The position numbers and the translations under genes are program-made. A stretch of 64,000 bases of DNA, taken from positions 186,001-250,000 of the forward strand of contig CAWGPY010000005.1 in NCBI GenBank assembly GCA_963824595.1, in the 5' to 3' direction. The DNA is from Cybelea sp963824595. Lineage in GTDB: Bacteria; Vulcanimicrobiota; Vulcanimicrobiia; Vulcanimicrobiales; Vulcanimicrobiaceae. This document shows positions 6,526 to 14,626 of this stretch, one piece after another. The number at the start of each line of letters is the position of its first letter. Position 1 is the first letter of the stretch. The notes under the pieces are model-generated. The model searched no databases. It was not told the origin of the DNA and saw only the letters and a program-made list of their open reading frames with translations.

Positions 6526-9097
6526 CCGCGCGAACGATCCGGCCGAAGAAGTAGCCTTTACCGAGTTCGATCAGCAGTAAATACGCCGCAATCATCATCG
6601 CCAGAATTCCGAAAAATGCCGCCGGGGGCGGAGTAAATCCCATGAAGGCTCCGGCTTTCGTAAACGGCAGAATCGCGCCGAGCGCGACTACCGCGAGCGT
6701 CGCGACCGTCAGTGCGAGCGACGGCCGGCTGCGAAAGAACGGAACCTGGTGCGTGCGGATGAGAAAGATCACGAGGGATTGGGTCGATAGCGACTCCACG
6801 AACCATCCCGTCCGAAAGAGCGCGGCCGTTGCGTGAAAACCCAGCAGCATCACGGCAAAGGTCGCGAAGTCGAACAGCGACGAGATCGGACCGAAGAAGA
6901 GCATGAATCGCCGGATGAAACCCGGATCCCAGTGCGCCGGACGGCGGAGCTGCACAGCGTCGACGTTGTCCGTCGGGATCGCCATCTCGCTGACGTCGTA
7001 GAGCAGATTGTTCAAGAGAATCTGCGAGGGAAGCATGGGGAGGAACGGAAGGACGAGCGACGCGCCGGCCGCGCTGAACATATTCCCGAAGTTCGACGAC
7101 GTGCCCATCAGCACGTACTTGATCGTGTTGGCGAATATGCGGCGCCCCTCCATGACGCCGTCGGCCAGCACGCTGAGGTCCTTCTCGAGCAGCACGATGT
7201 CTGCCGCATCCCGGGCGACGTCGACCGCCGTATCCACCGATATCCCCACGTCCGCGACGTGGAGAGCGATCGCATCGTTGACGCCGTCGCCGAGGAAGCC
7301 GACGTCTTTGCCGGACGACTGCGTTACGCGGATGATGCGCGACTTCTGTTCGGGGGTAACGCGGGCGAAAATACTCGTTGCCGGTACGGCGGCGCCGAGT
7401 TGAGCGTCGGTCATCGCGGCGAGCTCGGCTCCGGTGAGAACGCCCGCGACGGGGATTCCCAACTGCGAACAAACGTTGCGAGCGACCTGCTGATGGTCGC
7501 CCGTAACGATCTTCAACGCGACCTCGAGTTGCGCGAGGCGCTCGAGGCTCTGGCGGGCGTCGGCCTTGGGCTCATCGGCGAAGGATAGCAGCGCTTCCAC
7601 CCGCAGGCCGCGCTCGTCGTCGGGGCCGATCGCCGTCAGCGCCGATGCGTCGCGTACGGCGAGCGCAACGATACGATCGCCACGGTCGAAACCTCGTTCA
7701 ACGAGCGCCGCAACGCCGTCATCAACGGCCGTGCAACGAGCGAGGATCGCCTCGGGCGCCCCCTTGCTGATGAGCATCCGACGTCCGTCGGGCGCGTCGG
7801 CGAGCACCGACATCATCTGGCGGTCGTAGCTGAACGCATCTCTGTCGACGATGCGGTAGCGAGCGGCCTGGGCAATCAGACCTCGATCCGCCGAATTCCA
7901 CAACGCGAGGTCGAGAGCGTTTCCACCGAGCGGGCGTCCTTCTTCGACGACGACGCCGCTGCAGACCATCGCCAGGACCGTTCCCGCGCCGTTGTCCTTA
8001 CCGGCTGCGTCGAGGGAGTTGCGGAAGCGCACGCGACCTTCGGTGAGCGTACCCGTCTTATCGGTAAAGAGGACCTCGACGTTACCAAGATCCTCGATGC
8101 TCACGAGTCGCTTCACGATGATGCCGCGCTTGGCCAACGCGCGTGCGCCGAACGAGAGGCTAACCGTGACGATGGCCGGCAAGAGCTGCGGAGTAAGGCC
8201 GATCGCGATTGCCAGCGCAAAGAGCAACGATTCGAGCAACGGATGATGCAGCAGCGCATTGAGAACGAAGATCGAGGTCGTGAGCGCGATCGTCACCCGC
8301 ACCAGCAGGAAAGAAAAACCGCGAAGACCTGCCTGAAAGGCCGTCTCGGGTGGGCGCTGTCGCAGCCGGCCGGCGATCGAGCCCAACCGTGTCCTGCGAC
8401 CGGTCGTCACGGCGACGCCTCGCGCGAAGCCGTTGGTCACGACGGTTCCCGAATAGGCGCAGCAGGCTCGAGGAGCGTCGGGCTCGCCGCCCTCGCAGGG
8501 AATCGCCGACTTGGCTTGCGCGAGCGCCTCGCCGGTGAGCACGGATTCGTCGCACTCGAATCCGCGAACCTCGATCAGGCGCACGTCCGCGGGGACGACG
8601 TCGCCGACGCTCAGGCAGACGACGTCGCCCGGGACGAGGTCGGTCGCGACGATCTCCAACGGCTTCCCGTCGCGCACGGCGATGCTTTTTCGCTGGACGC
8701 GAGCTCGCAGATCGTCGGCGACGCGCTCCGAGCGATACTCGTTTACAAAGCTCAATCCCACGCTCAGAACGACGATGCCCAAAATAATCAATGCGTCCGA
8801 ACTGTCGCGCAAGAGCAAAGCCAGCAAGGCCGTTGCGATGAGGAGAATCAAAAACGGGCTCTTGAACTGTCGCGCGAGAACGCCGAAGGCCGACGTTCGT
8901 TTACCGTCGATCTCGTTAGGCCCGTCCGTCAACAGCCGGCGTGCCGCTTCGTCGGACGATAAGCCCGCAGAAGACGTCCCCATCCGCTCGAGCAGCGCGG
9001 CGGGGTCGAGCGCGGCTGCCTGTTCGAGAGTGAGCGTTAGGACCCGAGCCGGCCGAGCGCCGCGAAGGACCGTTGAGTCCTTGGATCCTCCCACCAC
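6476..9097 (-). CDS. mgtA: MgtA/MgtB-type P-type ATPase (Mg2+ import class)
   Basis: An 873-residue P-type ATPase. It has the actuator loop SVLTGEAL, phosphorylation site FTDKTGTLTEG, hinge GDGVNDAIALHVADVGISVD, and membrane helices M1-M10 including GLTPQLLPAIV in M4. The PQLLP sequence and overall length fit the MgtA/MgtB group, which imports Mg2+ driven by ATP hydrolysis. The GTG start puts 61 bp of overlap with the upstream small gene; no start between gives a complete N-terminal GLSSDEAARRLLTDGPNE region without losing residues. Probably co-transcribed with that small gene. Substrate by family only. Confidence 0.88.
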   Translation of the reverse strand: MVGGSKDSTVLRGARPARVLTLTLEQAAALDPAALLERMGTSSAGLSSDEAARRLLTDGPNEIDGKRTSAFGVLARQFKSPFLILLIATALLALLLRDSSDALIILGIVVLSVGLSFVNEYRSERVADDLRARVQRKSIAVRDGKPLEIVATDLVPGDVVCLSVGDVVPADVRLIEVRGFECDESVLTGEALAQAKSAIPCEGGEPDAPRACCAYSGTVVTNGFARGVAVTTGRRTRLGSIAGRLRQRPPETAFQAGLRGFSFLLVRVTIALTTSIFVLNALLHHPLLESLLFALAIAIGLTPQLLPAIVTVSLSFGARALAKRGIIVKRLVSIEDLGNVEVLFTDKTGTLTEGRVRFRNSLDAAGKDNGAGTVLAMVCSGVVVEEGRPLGGNALDLALWNSADRGLIAQAARYRIVDRDAFSYDRQMMSVLADAPDGRRMLISKGAPEAILARCTAVDDGVAALVERGFDRGDRIVALAVRDASALTAIGPDDERGLRVEALLSFADEPKADARQSLERLAQLEVALKIVTGDHQQVARNVCSQLGIPVAGVLTGAELAAMTDAQLGAAVPATSIFARVTPEQKSRIIRVTQSSGKDVGFLGDGVNDAIALHVADVGISVDTAVDVARDAADIVLLEKDLSVLADGVMEGRRIFANTIKYVLMGTSSNFGNMFSAAGASLVLPFLPMLPSQILLNNLLYDVSEMAIPTDNVDAVQLRRPAHWDPGFIRRFMLFFGPISSLFDFATFAVMLLGFHATAALFRTGWFVESLSTQSLVIFLIRTHQVPFFRSRPSLALTVATLAVVALGAILPFTKAGAFMGFTPPPAAFFGILAMMIAAYLLLIELGKGYFFGRIVRAATPASRHEGVRSPLER

Positions 9098-9303
9098 GCC
9101 GCAATCGCGGCTTGGAGGTGCGGGACGGAGCGCAGATGGTCGACGTGCTGCTCGATCGCCTGCCGGTTCGGCGTCGAGGAGGTTAGTTCGTTCCGAAGTC
9201 GATCGATCGTTGCGTGCGCGGGATGATCGTCGGGGAGCGCGGCATGTAGGTCGTCGTGCGGGAGGCCCGCACTCGCATCCCGGTAGGCATCGTGTTGGTC
9301 CAT
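9037..9303 (-). CDS. Small DUF4404-like helical protein
   Basis: An 88-residue soluble protein of predicted helices with a conserved-looking core (DDHPAHATIDRLRNELTS; EQHVDHLRSVPHLQAAIAAW). It resembles the DUF4404 family, which often sits beside ion pumps and stress genes; that assignment is from pattern only. ATG at 9303 has a weak upstream GGAAG; a GTG start 33 bases earlier (9336) is also open. It overlaps the mgtA start by 61 bp, so translational coupling is likely. The function is not known. Confidence 0.55.
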   Translation of the reverse strand: MDQHDAYRDASAGLPHDDLHAALPDDHPAHATIDRLRNELTSSTPNRQAIEQHVDHLRSVPHLQAAIAAWWEDPRTQRSFAALGRLGS

Positions 9304-9386
9304 CGAAACAGCGCTTCCACGATTGCAGTGCCGCACCTCCGAGCCGCGGCGGCCTGAAACGAGTCGAGAAGAATTCGCAACGAGAC

Positions 9387-9419
9387 CTTCACCGGTTCTT
9401 CCAACTACGGCCCTAGAAT
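9387..9419 (+). promoter_or_regulatory. Promoter with 11-bp direct-repeat activator box
   Basis: CTTCAC (9387-9392), five bases, CTTCCA (9398-9403), ten bases, TAGAAT (9414-9419). Unlike most boxes here, the start codon lies 28 bases downstream (9448), leaving a short leader with an AAGGA-like ribosome site. Confidence 0.62.
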
Positions 9420-9447
9420 TGCGTCGGACGATAAGGATGGGACAACG

Positions 9448-9954
9448 ATGATCAAGGCGACCAATAAAGAGTTAGACAGGTTGTTTGCGACCCACGGGCT
9501 TGCGCCGCTCGAGGCGGAAGGAAGCGATTCGGCGCAGGCTTCGCGAGGCGGCCGCATCGCAGCGGCGTTCTTCGAGCGCCGCTCCGATTTATCGGCGGCA
9601 CTGACCGCGTCGGTGGGCGACCACCGCGTGCAGTCGGACCTGCCGAGCGATCTCGAAGATGCCCGAAAGATCGTAGCGTCCTTGAAGCGCCAGGGGGCGA
9701 TTCCCTCGGACGCCAGTTTCGAGAACATGGTCGCCGACTTGTTGTTGCGGGCATCGGCCCTGTTCGACGAGAGCGGGGCGTCGAGCCTCGAGCTCGCACC
9801 GGTGCATCTCCATCCGAGCTCGTATCATATCGGCGGCGCCGTGTTGCTTCACGACAAGCCGCTTCATACCAAAGAGCGCCTCTCTCACGACGCCCACGAT
9901 CGTCATGCGGTTTTCAATCATCGCCACGGCGACTCGACCGAATTTCCGAAATAA
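9448..9954 (+). CDS. Unrecognised protein; faint similarity to the end of ATP-grasp acyl-CoA synthetases
   Basis: A 168-residue protein without signal or membrane segment. The middle (about 70-135) reads like the tail of the ATP-grasp subunit of ADP-forming acetyl-CoA synthetases: a DLEDARKIVASLKRQG helix, then ENMVADLLLRASALFDES, then a strand LELAPVHLHPS where that family has ELDINPL. The ATP-binding loops of an ATP-grasp fold are absent, so it cannot be such an enzyme by itself. The C terminus is His-rich (HDAHDRHAVFNHRHGD), which may bind metal. It has its own repeat-box promoter. Could be a degraded or regulatory relative; function unknown. Confidence 0.6.
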   Translation: MIKATNKELDRLFATHGLAPLEAEGSDSAQASRGGRIAAAFFERRSDLSAALTASVGDHRVQSDLPSDLEDARKIVASLKRQGAIPSDASFENMVADLLLRASALFDESGASSLELAPVHLHPSSYHIGGAVLLHDKPLHTKERLSHDAHDRHAVFNHRHGDSTEFPK

Positions 9955-9962
9955 GCCGGCTC

Positions 9963-10532
9963 TCAATCGCTCCAGACGATCCGGGCGGGACGCCGCCCGG
10001 GGCTCGCGGGTTCTCCCTCCGGATGTCCCACGACGAGCGGAAAGACCGGCTTCCACTGCTCCGGGATCCCAAGCTCCCTTTTCGTCGCCGCGAGCGATAG
10101 CCACGGCCGCGCGAATCCGACGGGACACGTTCCCAGACCCTTTGCAACGGCCGCGAGCATGAGGTTTTCGGCGGCGAGGCAGCAGTCTTCGGTTGCCTGA
10201 GGCCTTGCGGACGTGCTGCAAACCACGATGAGCGCAGGTGCCGCGTGAAGGAGGTTGACCTCGGGTCCTAGGCCGTCGATCGCGTGGGGAAACGGCCCGT
10301 CCAATAGATTCATGAGGTACAGCTTGGCGCGATTGGAGTATTCATTCAGTCGCTCGGCGCCCTCGACGATCGCGAACGCCCAAGGCTGCTCGTTCAGTGC
10401 GCTCGGCGCCGCAATCGCGGCGTCCAACAACGCTTCGAGGGTGGAATGGGCTACCGGAACGGGCCGGTACCGGCGCACGGCGCGCCGGTGGTATATCGCG
10501 TTGAGGACTTCGAGGGATCCAAGCGCTTCCAC
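9963..10532 (-). CDS. Nitroreductase-family flavoprotein
   Basis: A 189-residue FMN-dependent nitroreductase-like protein. N-terminal IYHRRAVRRYRPVPV carries the FMN-phosphate-binding arginines. APSALNEQPWAFAIV is the typical second motif, and CCLAAENLMLAAVAKGLGTCPVG is the dimer/FMN helix. The length is normal for the family. The GTG start lies exactly six bases after a TAAAAT -10, predicting a leaderless mRNA. Divergent from the stress-protein fusion gene. Relatives reduce nitro compounds, quinones or other small electrophiles with NAD(P)H; the substrate here is unknown. Confidence 0.88.
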   Translation of the reverse strand: MEALGSLEVLNAIYHRRAVRRYRPVPVAHSTLEALLDAAIAAPSALNEQPWAFAIVEGAERLNEYSNRAKLYLMNLLDGPFPHAIDGLGPEVNLLHAAPALIVVCSTSARPQATEDCCLAAENLMLAAVAKGLGTCPVGFARPWLSLAATKRELGIPEQWKPVFPLVVGHPEGEPASPGRRPARIVWSD

Positions 10533-10571
10533 GGGGCGATTTTAGCGCTTTCGTAAGAAGAACTCGCGAGG
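10533..10571 (-). promoter_or_regulatory. Promoter with direct-repeat box (nitroreductase, leftward)
   Basis: Minus strand: CCTCGC (10571-10566), five bases, CTTCTT (10560-10555), ten bases, TAAAAT (10544-10539), six bases, GTG at 10532. The -10 is the closest to the sigma-70 consensus in the set. It lies back to back with the rightward box starting at 10576. Confidence 0.66.
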
Positions 10572-10575
10572 GAAC

Positions 10576-10614
10576 CTTCACCAGCTCTTCTTGGGGCCGG
10601 CGTAGGATCGTACC
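10576..10614 (+). promoter_or_regulatory. Promoter with direct-repeat box (stress-protein fusion)
   Basis: CTTCAC (10576-10581), five bases, CTTCTT (10587-10592), ten bases, TAGGAT (10603-10608), six bases, GTG at 10615. The spacing is identical to the other boxes. Confidence 0.68.
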
Positions 10615-11418
10615 GTGGGAAGTATTGTCGTTCCATTGGACGGGTCGAGGTGCGCGGATGCGGCGTTCGAGCTTGCCCTGGGGCTCGCCAGGACCCGAGG
10701 CGTCGAACTGAGGGTCTGTTCGGTCGTCGACCCCCGCGCGATCGTCGGCCGGAGCTTGGCCAGTCCGCTCAAAGAGAAGCATGTGGCGGCCGTCAAAGCG
10801 GATGCCGACCGGATCGTCAAAGAAGCCGTTGCGAAGTCTGCGGATGCGAACGTTTCCGCCGAAGGCTTTGTAATCTTGGGCGAGCCCGCAGCGGAAATCG
10901 TCGCGTTCGCCGCGGAAATGAAGGCCGCTACGATCGTGATGGGAACGCACGGTCAGTACGGTTTCAGGCAGCTCTCCATGGGCAGCGTCGCGCAAGACGT
11001 GCTCCAAACCGCGGCCTGCCCCGTCGTCGTGGTCCGAGAGAAGGGCGGTATCGTGAAGGCGGCCGAACGCGGGCGCCCCCCACTGGAACGCGACCAACCC
11101 ATTTCGGTTTTACGGCTTGTCGAAGTAGAGCCGAAAGACTTCGACCGTATCTACGGTGAAGTCGCGACGTTTATGGACGGCACGGGCGCAGAGCTTCCGG
11201 GCGTTTCGCAGACCGAGGTGCTCGGAAGTGTCGATTCGACGAGAATCGTGATACTCGCCGAGTTCCGGTCACACGCCGACTGGGTTCGGGCGCAATGGGA
11301 CCGGCGTCTCGGCGAGCTGCTCGAGGAGATCGCGGTGAATTCGCGGACCCTCGAATTCGGTCTGTATCGCGGCGATCGCTTCCACATCGGCTCGGCCGCG
11401 CTGAAGCCGGCTCGGTAA
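10615..11418 (+). CDS. Universal stress protein fused to an ABM-like ferredoxin-fold domain
   Basis: A 267-residue two-domain protein. Residues 1-140 are a UspA domain (VVPLDGSRCADAAFELAL at the N terminus; ATP signature GTHGQYGFRQLSMGS). After a linker, residues about 163-255 form a second domain with strand-helix-strand pattern (ISVLRLVEVEPKDFDRIYGE; TRIVILAEFRSHADWVRAQW) resembling antibiotic-biosynthesis-monooxygenase or dimeric alpha-beta-barrel proteins. The GTG start follows the TAGGAT -10 by six bases. It is followed after 13 bp by the erythromycin-esterase homologue, probably in one operon. The fusion is unusual; the second-domain assignment is moderate. Confidence 0.8.
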   Translation: MGSIVVPLDGSRCADAAFELALGLARTRGVELRVCSVVDPRAIVGRSLASPLKEKHVAAVKADADRIVKEAVAKSADANVSAEGFVILGEPAAEIVAFAAEMKAATIVMGTHGQYGFRQLSMGSVAQDVLQTAACPVVVVREKGGIVKAAERGRPPLERDQPISVLRLVEVEPKDFDRIYGEVATFMDGTGAELPGVSQTEVLGSVDSTRIVILAEFRSHADWVRAQWDRRLGELLEEIAVNSRTLEFGLYRGDRFHIGSAALKPAR

Positions 11419-11431
11419 AGCGAGGGGGAAC

Positions 11432-12769
11432 GTGGAAAGTCGCTTAGCGGTCGGTCTTCGTAACGCGATCGTTCCGCTCGCACCCGACGAATTCGATGCC
11501 GAGGGGCTGCTCGGCGCGATCCGCGACGCACGAGTCATCCTGATCGGAGAGGCGACGCACGGCACCCACGAGTTCTACTATGCACGAGCCGAGCTGACGA
11601 AGCGCCTCATCGTCGAGCAGGGCGTCACGGCCGTGTGCATCGAGGGTGATTGGCCGGACGCGTACCGGGTGAACCGGTACGTGCGCGGCTCGGACGACGA
11701 CTCCGCGGCCGGCGACGCGCTCGGCGGCTTCCAACGCTTTCCGACGTGGATGTGGAGAAACGCCGTGGTGCTCGATTTCGTCGAGTGGCTGCGTGAGTAT
11801 AACGACTCCTGCGTGGAACGCCGAAGGCCGAAGGTCGGCTTCTACGGTCTCGATCTCTATAGCATGTACGCATCCATCGAAGCCGTGCTCGCGTACCTGG
11901 ATCGAGTGGATCCGGACTCGGCCGAGAGAGCACGACGGTATTACGAGTGCCTGACGCCGTACTCGGATCGTCCCGAGTACTACGGCTTGGCGGCCAGCTA
12001 CGGAATGCACGCGTCGTGCCGCGATGCGGTCATGGCCGCACTCCTCGAAATCCAACGCAAGGCCTCCCAATACGCCCGCCTCGACGGCAAAATCGCCGAG
12101 GACCAATATTTCTATGCCGAACAGAACGCGCGAATCGTAGCCGACGCGGAGGCCTATTACCGCGCCATGGTGGATTATTCGGCTTCCAGCTGGAACCTAC
12201 GGGACGGGCATATGATCGACACGCTGGACCGGCTGATGCTGCATTTGGCGCGCGATCGCGGCACCGTGAAAGCGGTCGTGTGGGCTCATAATTCGCACGT
12301 TGGGAACGCCGAAGCCACCTCCATGGCGACGCGTGGCGAAACGAACGTCGGTGCTCTGGCGCGCCGGCGGTACGGTTTGGAATGCGCCGCGGTTGGATTC
12401 ACGACGTACACCGGCAGCGTGACGGCGGCGTCGGATTGGCACGCACCGGGCGAGCGCAAACGCGTGCGGCCGGCGCGCACCGACAGCTACGAGCACCTGT
12501 TTCACGAGCTCGGGGCGGAGCGGTTCTGGCTGCCCCTTCGGCAGCATCGTCCTATGCTCGCTGGCTTACCGGCACACGCTCGCGAACGTGCGATCGGCGT
12601 GGTCTACCGGCCCGACACGGAACTGCAGAGTCATTACTTCGTGGCCGGCCTGCTCGATCAGTTCGACGCCGTCTACCATTTCGACGTGACGCGGGCCGTG
12701 CAGCCGCTGGAGCACGGCAGCCTGTGGCTGCAAGGCGAGCCGCCCGAATCGTATCCGAGCGGCGAGTAG
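11432..12769 (+). CDS. Erythromycin esterase-family protein
   Basis: A 445-residue member of the EreA/EreB-like family. The defining motif GEATHGTHEF carries the His and Glu of the active centre. CIEGDWPDAYRVNRYVRG, the FPTWMWRN region and AHNSHVGNAEATSM are further family blocks. Enzymes of this family hydrolyse macrolide lactones, but most environmental members have no proven substrate and often lie beside stress-protein and phosphoribosyltransferase genes. The GTG start has a strong GAGGGGG ribosome site. It directly follows the stress-protein fusion gene. Confidence 0.85.
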   Translation: MESRLAVGLRNAIVPLAPDEFDAEGLLGAIRDARVILIGEATHGTHEFYYARAELTKRLIVEQGVTAVCIEGDWPDAYRVNRYVRGSDDDSAAGDALGGFQRFPTWMWRNAVVLDFVEWLREYNDSCVERRRPKVGFYGLDLYSMYASIEAVLAYLDRVDPDSAERARRYYECLTPYSDRPEYYGLAASYGMHASCRDAVMAALLEIQRKASQYARLDGKIAEDQYFYAEQNARIVADAEAYYRAMVDYSASSWNLRDGHMIDTLDRLMLHLARDRGTVKAVVWAHNSHVGNAEATSMATRGETNVGALARRRYGLECAAVGFTTYTGSVTAASDWHAPGERKRVRPARTDSYEHLFHELGAERFWLPLRQHRPMLAGLPAHARERAIGVVYRPDTELQSHYFVAGLLDQFDAVYHFDVTRAVQPLEHGSLWLQGEPPESYPSGE

Positions 12770-12791
12770 CTGATCGCGGCGCCCTTAGGAG

Positions 12792-13205
12792 CTAATCGCC
12801 TTGCGACAGCGGCTGATTCGCTGCGAGACCCTCCAGCACGCGCTGCAGGCCGGCGTTGACGTCGTCGGCGATGACCGCCAGCTCCGGATTATCGACGACC
12901 GAGAGTAAGGCGCGAGCGTCCACGGCGGAGACGACGACCTGGTCCGACAGCTCTTGGACGACGACGTTGCATGGCAGGAGTAACCCGAGGTGCGGCTCCG
13001 CCGTCAATCCCTGGAGGGCGAAGTGCGGATTGCACGCGCCGAGGATACGATACGGACGAAACGAGGTTCCGGTCTTCTTGCGCAACGTTTCGGAAACGTC
13101 CACTTCGCAGAGGACGCCGAAGCCTTCGCCCTGGAGGAGCGATTTTGCAGCGGCTACGGCCTTGTCAAACGAGAACCCGGTAACGACCGACTGCCCATAC
13201 TTCAT
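12792..13205 (-). CDS. DUF302 family protein
   Basis: A 137-residue soluble protein of the DUF302 family. The conserved blocks are EGFGVLCEVDVSETLRKKTG, YRILGACNPHFALQGL and LGLLLPCNVVV, with the two family cysteines in GACNP and PCN. The biochemical role is unknown; relatives are often found with stress or thiol/metal genes. The ATG lies six bases after a weak -10 (GATGCT) behind a triple repeat box, so a leaderless message under activator control is likely. Confidence 0.85.
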   Translation of the reverse strand: MKYGQSVVTGFSFDKAVAAAKSLLQGEGFGVLCEVDVSETLRKKTGTSFRPYRILGACNPHFALQGLTAEPHLGLLLPCNVVVQELSDQVVVSAVDARALLSVVDNPELAVIADDVNAGLQRVLEGLAANQPLSQGD

Positions 13206-13255
13206 GGCCTCAGCATCTCAAGCCCGTGAGAAGAACTCGCGAATGCTGCGAGAAG
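13206..13255 (-). promoter_or_regulatory. Promoter with triple 11-bp repeat box (DUF302 gene)
   Basis: Minus strand: CTTCTC (13255-13250), five bases, ATTCGC (13244-13239), five bases, CTTCTC (13233-13228), ten bases, GATGCT (13217-13212), six bases, ATG at 13205. Three half-sites at exact 11-bp steps. The -10 departs from TANNNT at its first base, as expected for an activator-dependent promoter. Confidence 0.6.
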
Positions 13256-13260
13256 TTGCC

Positions 13261-13620
13261 TCAGGGGAGGGGTCGTACGAGGAGGGTTACGTACAGCGCG
13301 GCCATGACCACGTCGGCGCTGACGATCGCTACGGTCGCGAATCGCTTGCGCAGCGGGCTCGCGAAGACCAGCGCCGCGAGGACGAGCTTTTCGGCGGAGG
13401 CCGCGATCATGACCGGCACCCGGACCTGCGGGTGGCTGCCGGCGTAGATCAGCAAGCCGCCAACCAGCGCAATCAGCACGCACCAGTGGCGCGCGACCAA
13501 GATCGCAGTGCGATCGACGGTTCGCACTCCGAAGAGGAGGGTCAACACTTGGCGCGGCGCGAGCAGTCCGATCCCGGCTGCAGCCGTCAGCGTACCGGTT
13601 ACGATGAGGACGAGACCCAT
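13261..13620 (-). CDS. Small four-helix membrane protein, paralogue of the gene at 40.8 kb
   Basis: A 119-residue hydrophobic protein with four predicted membrane helices (about 1-24, 40-60, 65-85, 92-116). I chose ATG 13620 because GCAGGAG lies just upstream and the protein then starts directly with the first helix; longer in-frame starts add a charged stretch. Its core LVGGLLIYAGSHPQVRVPVM and EKLVLAALVFASPLRKR match the protein at 40775-41149 almost residue for residue. The overall layout recalls DoxX-like small membrane proteins, but I do not recognise a named family. Function unknown. Confidence 0.68.
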   Translation of the reverse strand: MGLVLIVTGTLTAAAGIGLLAPRQVLTLLFGVRTVDRTAILVARHWCVLIALVGGLLIYAGSHPQVRVPVMIAASAEKLVLAALVFASPLRKRFATVAIVSADVVMAALYVTLLVRPLP

Positions 13621-13781
13621 CGGTTTCGTTTCAACTCCTGCTGCGAAGAATGGCATCGGAACGCGCGCCTCATATGTAATCCTACCATACCATGCGAGTG
13701 CCGGTTCGACTCGCATCGTCGCCGTCGAGCAGGCCGAGCCTGGGATGCCGCGTAAGACTCTAGAGCCGCGAGAGGTGAAAC

Positions 13782-13964
13782 ATGCGACCGACCGATGAAG
13801 AACCGGGCCAAGAAGAACTCGAGACTCTTCTCGACGATGAGGATCGAACGCTGCTCGACGAAGCCGAGGTTCCCGACGAAGTCAAGACCGAGATAGCGAC
13901 GCGCCTAGAGACTTTCCGCGAAGACGATTTGGATGCGACGCGCGGCGACGGCGCGGGACCTTAG
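13782..13964 (+). CDS. Small highly acidic protein
   Basis: A 60-residue protein dominated by Glu and Asp (EELETLLDDEDRTLLDEAEV), with no membrane segment or Cys. A good ribosome site (GAGAGGTG) sits 5 bases before the ATG and a TAAGACT element lies about 20 bases further up, so it looks expressed. Its last 4 bp overlap the end of the convergent hydrolase gene. No family recognised. Confidence 0.55.
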   Translation: MRPTDEEPGQEELETLLDDEDRTLLDEAEVPDEVKTEIATRLETFREDDLDATRGDGAGP

Positions 13965-14626
13965 GGCGATCGCGCATCGGCTCGCGAATCGAGGTGACGC
14001 TGGAACCACGCGCGCGAAAGCCGCGCCACCTCCTCGAGAGCGCCCGGCTCTTCGAACAAGTGCGTAGCCTGCGGCACGATCGCCAGCTCTCGCTCGGCCG
14101 TCATCATTGCCGATGCTTGACGATTGAGTCCGATCACCTGGCGATCTGCGCCGCCGACGATGAAAAGCGTCGCCGCGCGAACTCTGCGTAGGTAATCGCC
14201 CGCCAAATCCGGCCGGCCGCCGCGCGAGACGATTGCGGAGATCTCGTCCGGCAGCATCGCCGCCGCGACCAGCGCCGCGGCTGCGCCGGTGCTCGCGCCG
14301 AAGTATCCCAGGGGGATGCTCTCCAGCACCGGGCTTCGGCGTACCCAATGCGTCGCCGCGATCACCCGCGCGGCGAGCAAGCCGATGTCGAAGCGGAGTC
14401 CGGCGGTCCGCCGATCGAGTGCCTCTTCCTGCGCGGTCAGCAGATCGAACAACAAGGTGCCGAGATTCCCGTTATTGAGGGCTTGCGCTACGAATAGGTT
14501 GCGCGAGCTCGTACGGCTGCTTCCGCTGCCGTGAGCGAACAGGACCAATCCCGTGGCTCCATCCGGCACCCTCAAGAAAGCGGGTACGACGATTCCCTCG
14601 CCGATCGTGACCATGACGTCGGTCAT
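13961..14626 (-). CDS. Dienelactone hydrolase-like alpha/beta hydrolase
   Basis: A 221-residue alpha/beta hydrolase. VLFAHGSGSSRTS is the oxyanion-hole loop, GYFGASTGAAAAL holds the nucleophile Ser (G-A-S-T-G), IVGGADRQVIGLN the acidic residue region, and ATHLFEEPGAL the catalytic His. Start is the ATG overlapping the stop of the PEP synthase gene (ATGA); longer in-frame starts lie inside that gene. This subgroup often accompanies phosphoribosyltransferase/stress clusters; the substrate is unknown. Co-transcribed and translationally coupled with ppsA. Confidence 0.85.
   Translation of the reverse strand: MTDVMVTIGEGIVVPAFLRVPDGATGLVLFAHGSGSSRTSSRNLFVAQALNNGNLGTLLFDLLTAQEEALDRRTAGLRFDIGLLAARVIAATHWVRRSPVLESIPLGYFGASTGAAAALVAAAMLPDEISAIVSRGGRPDLAGDYLRRVRAATLFIVGGADRQVIGLNRQASAMMTAERELAIVPQATHLFEEPGALEEVARLSRAWFQRHLDSRADARSP

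Noticed and set aside
9304..9380. Half-sites CTTCTC and GTTTCA ahead of the DUF4404-like/mgtA genes
   Set aside because: The hexamer ten bases on is GCTCGG and the start codon is uncertain, so membership in the regulon is not supported.
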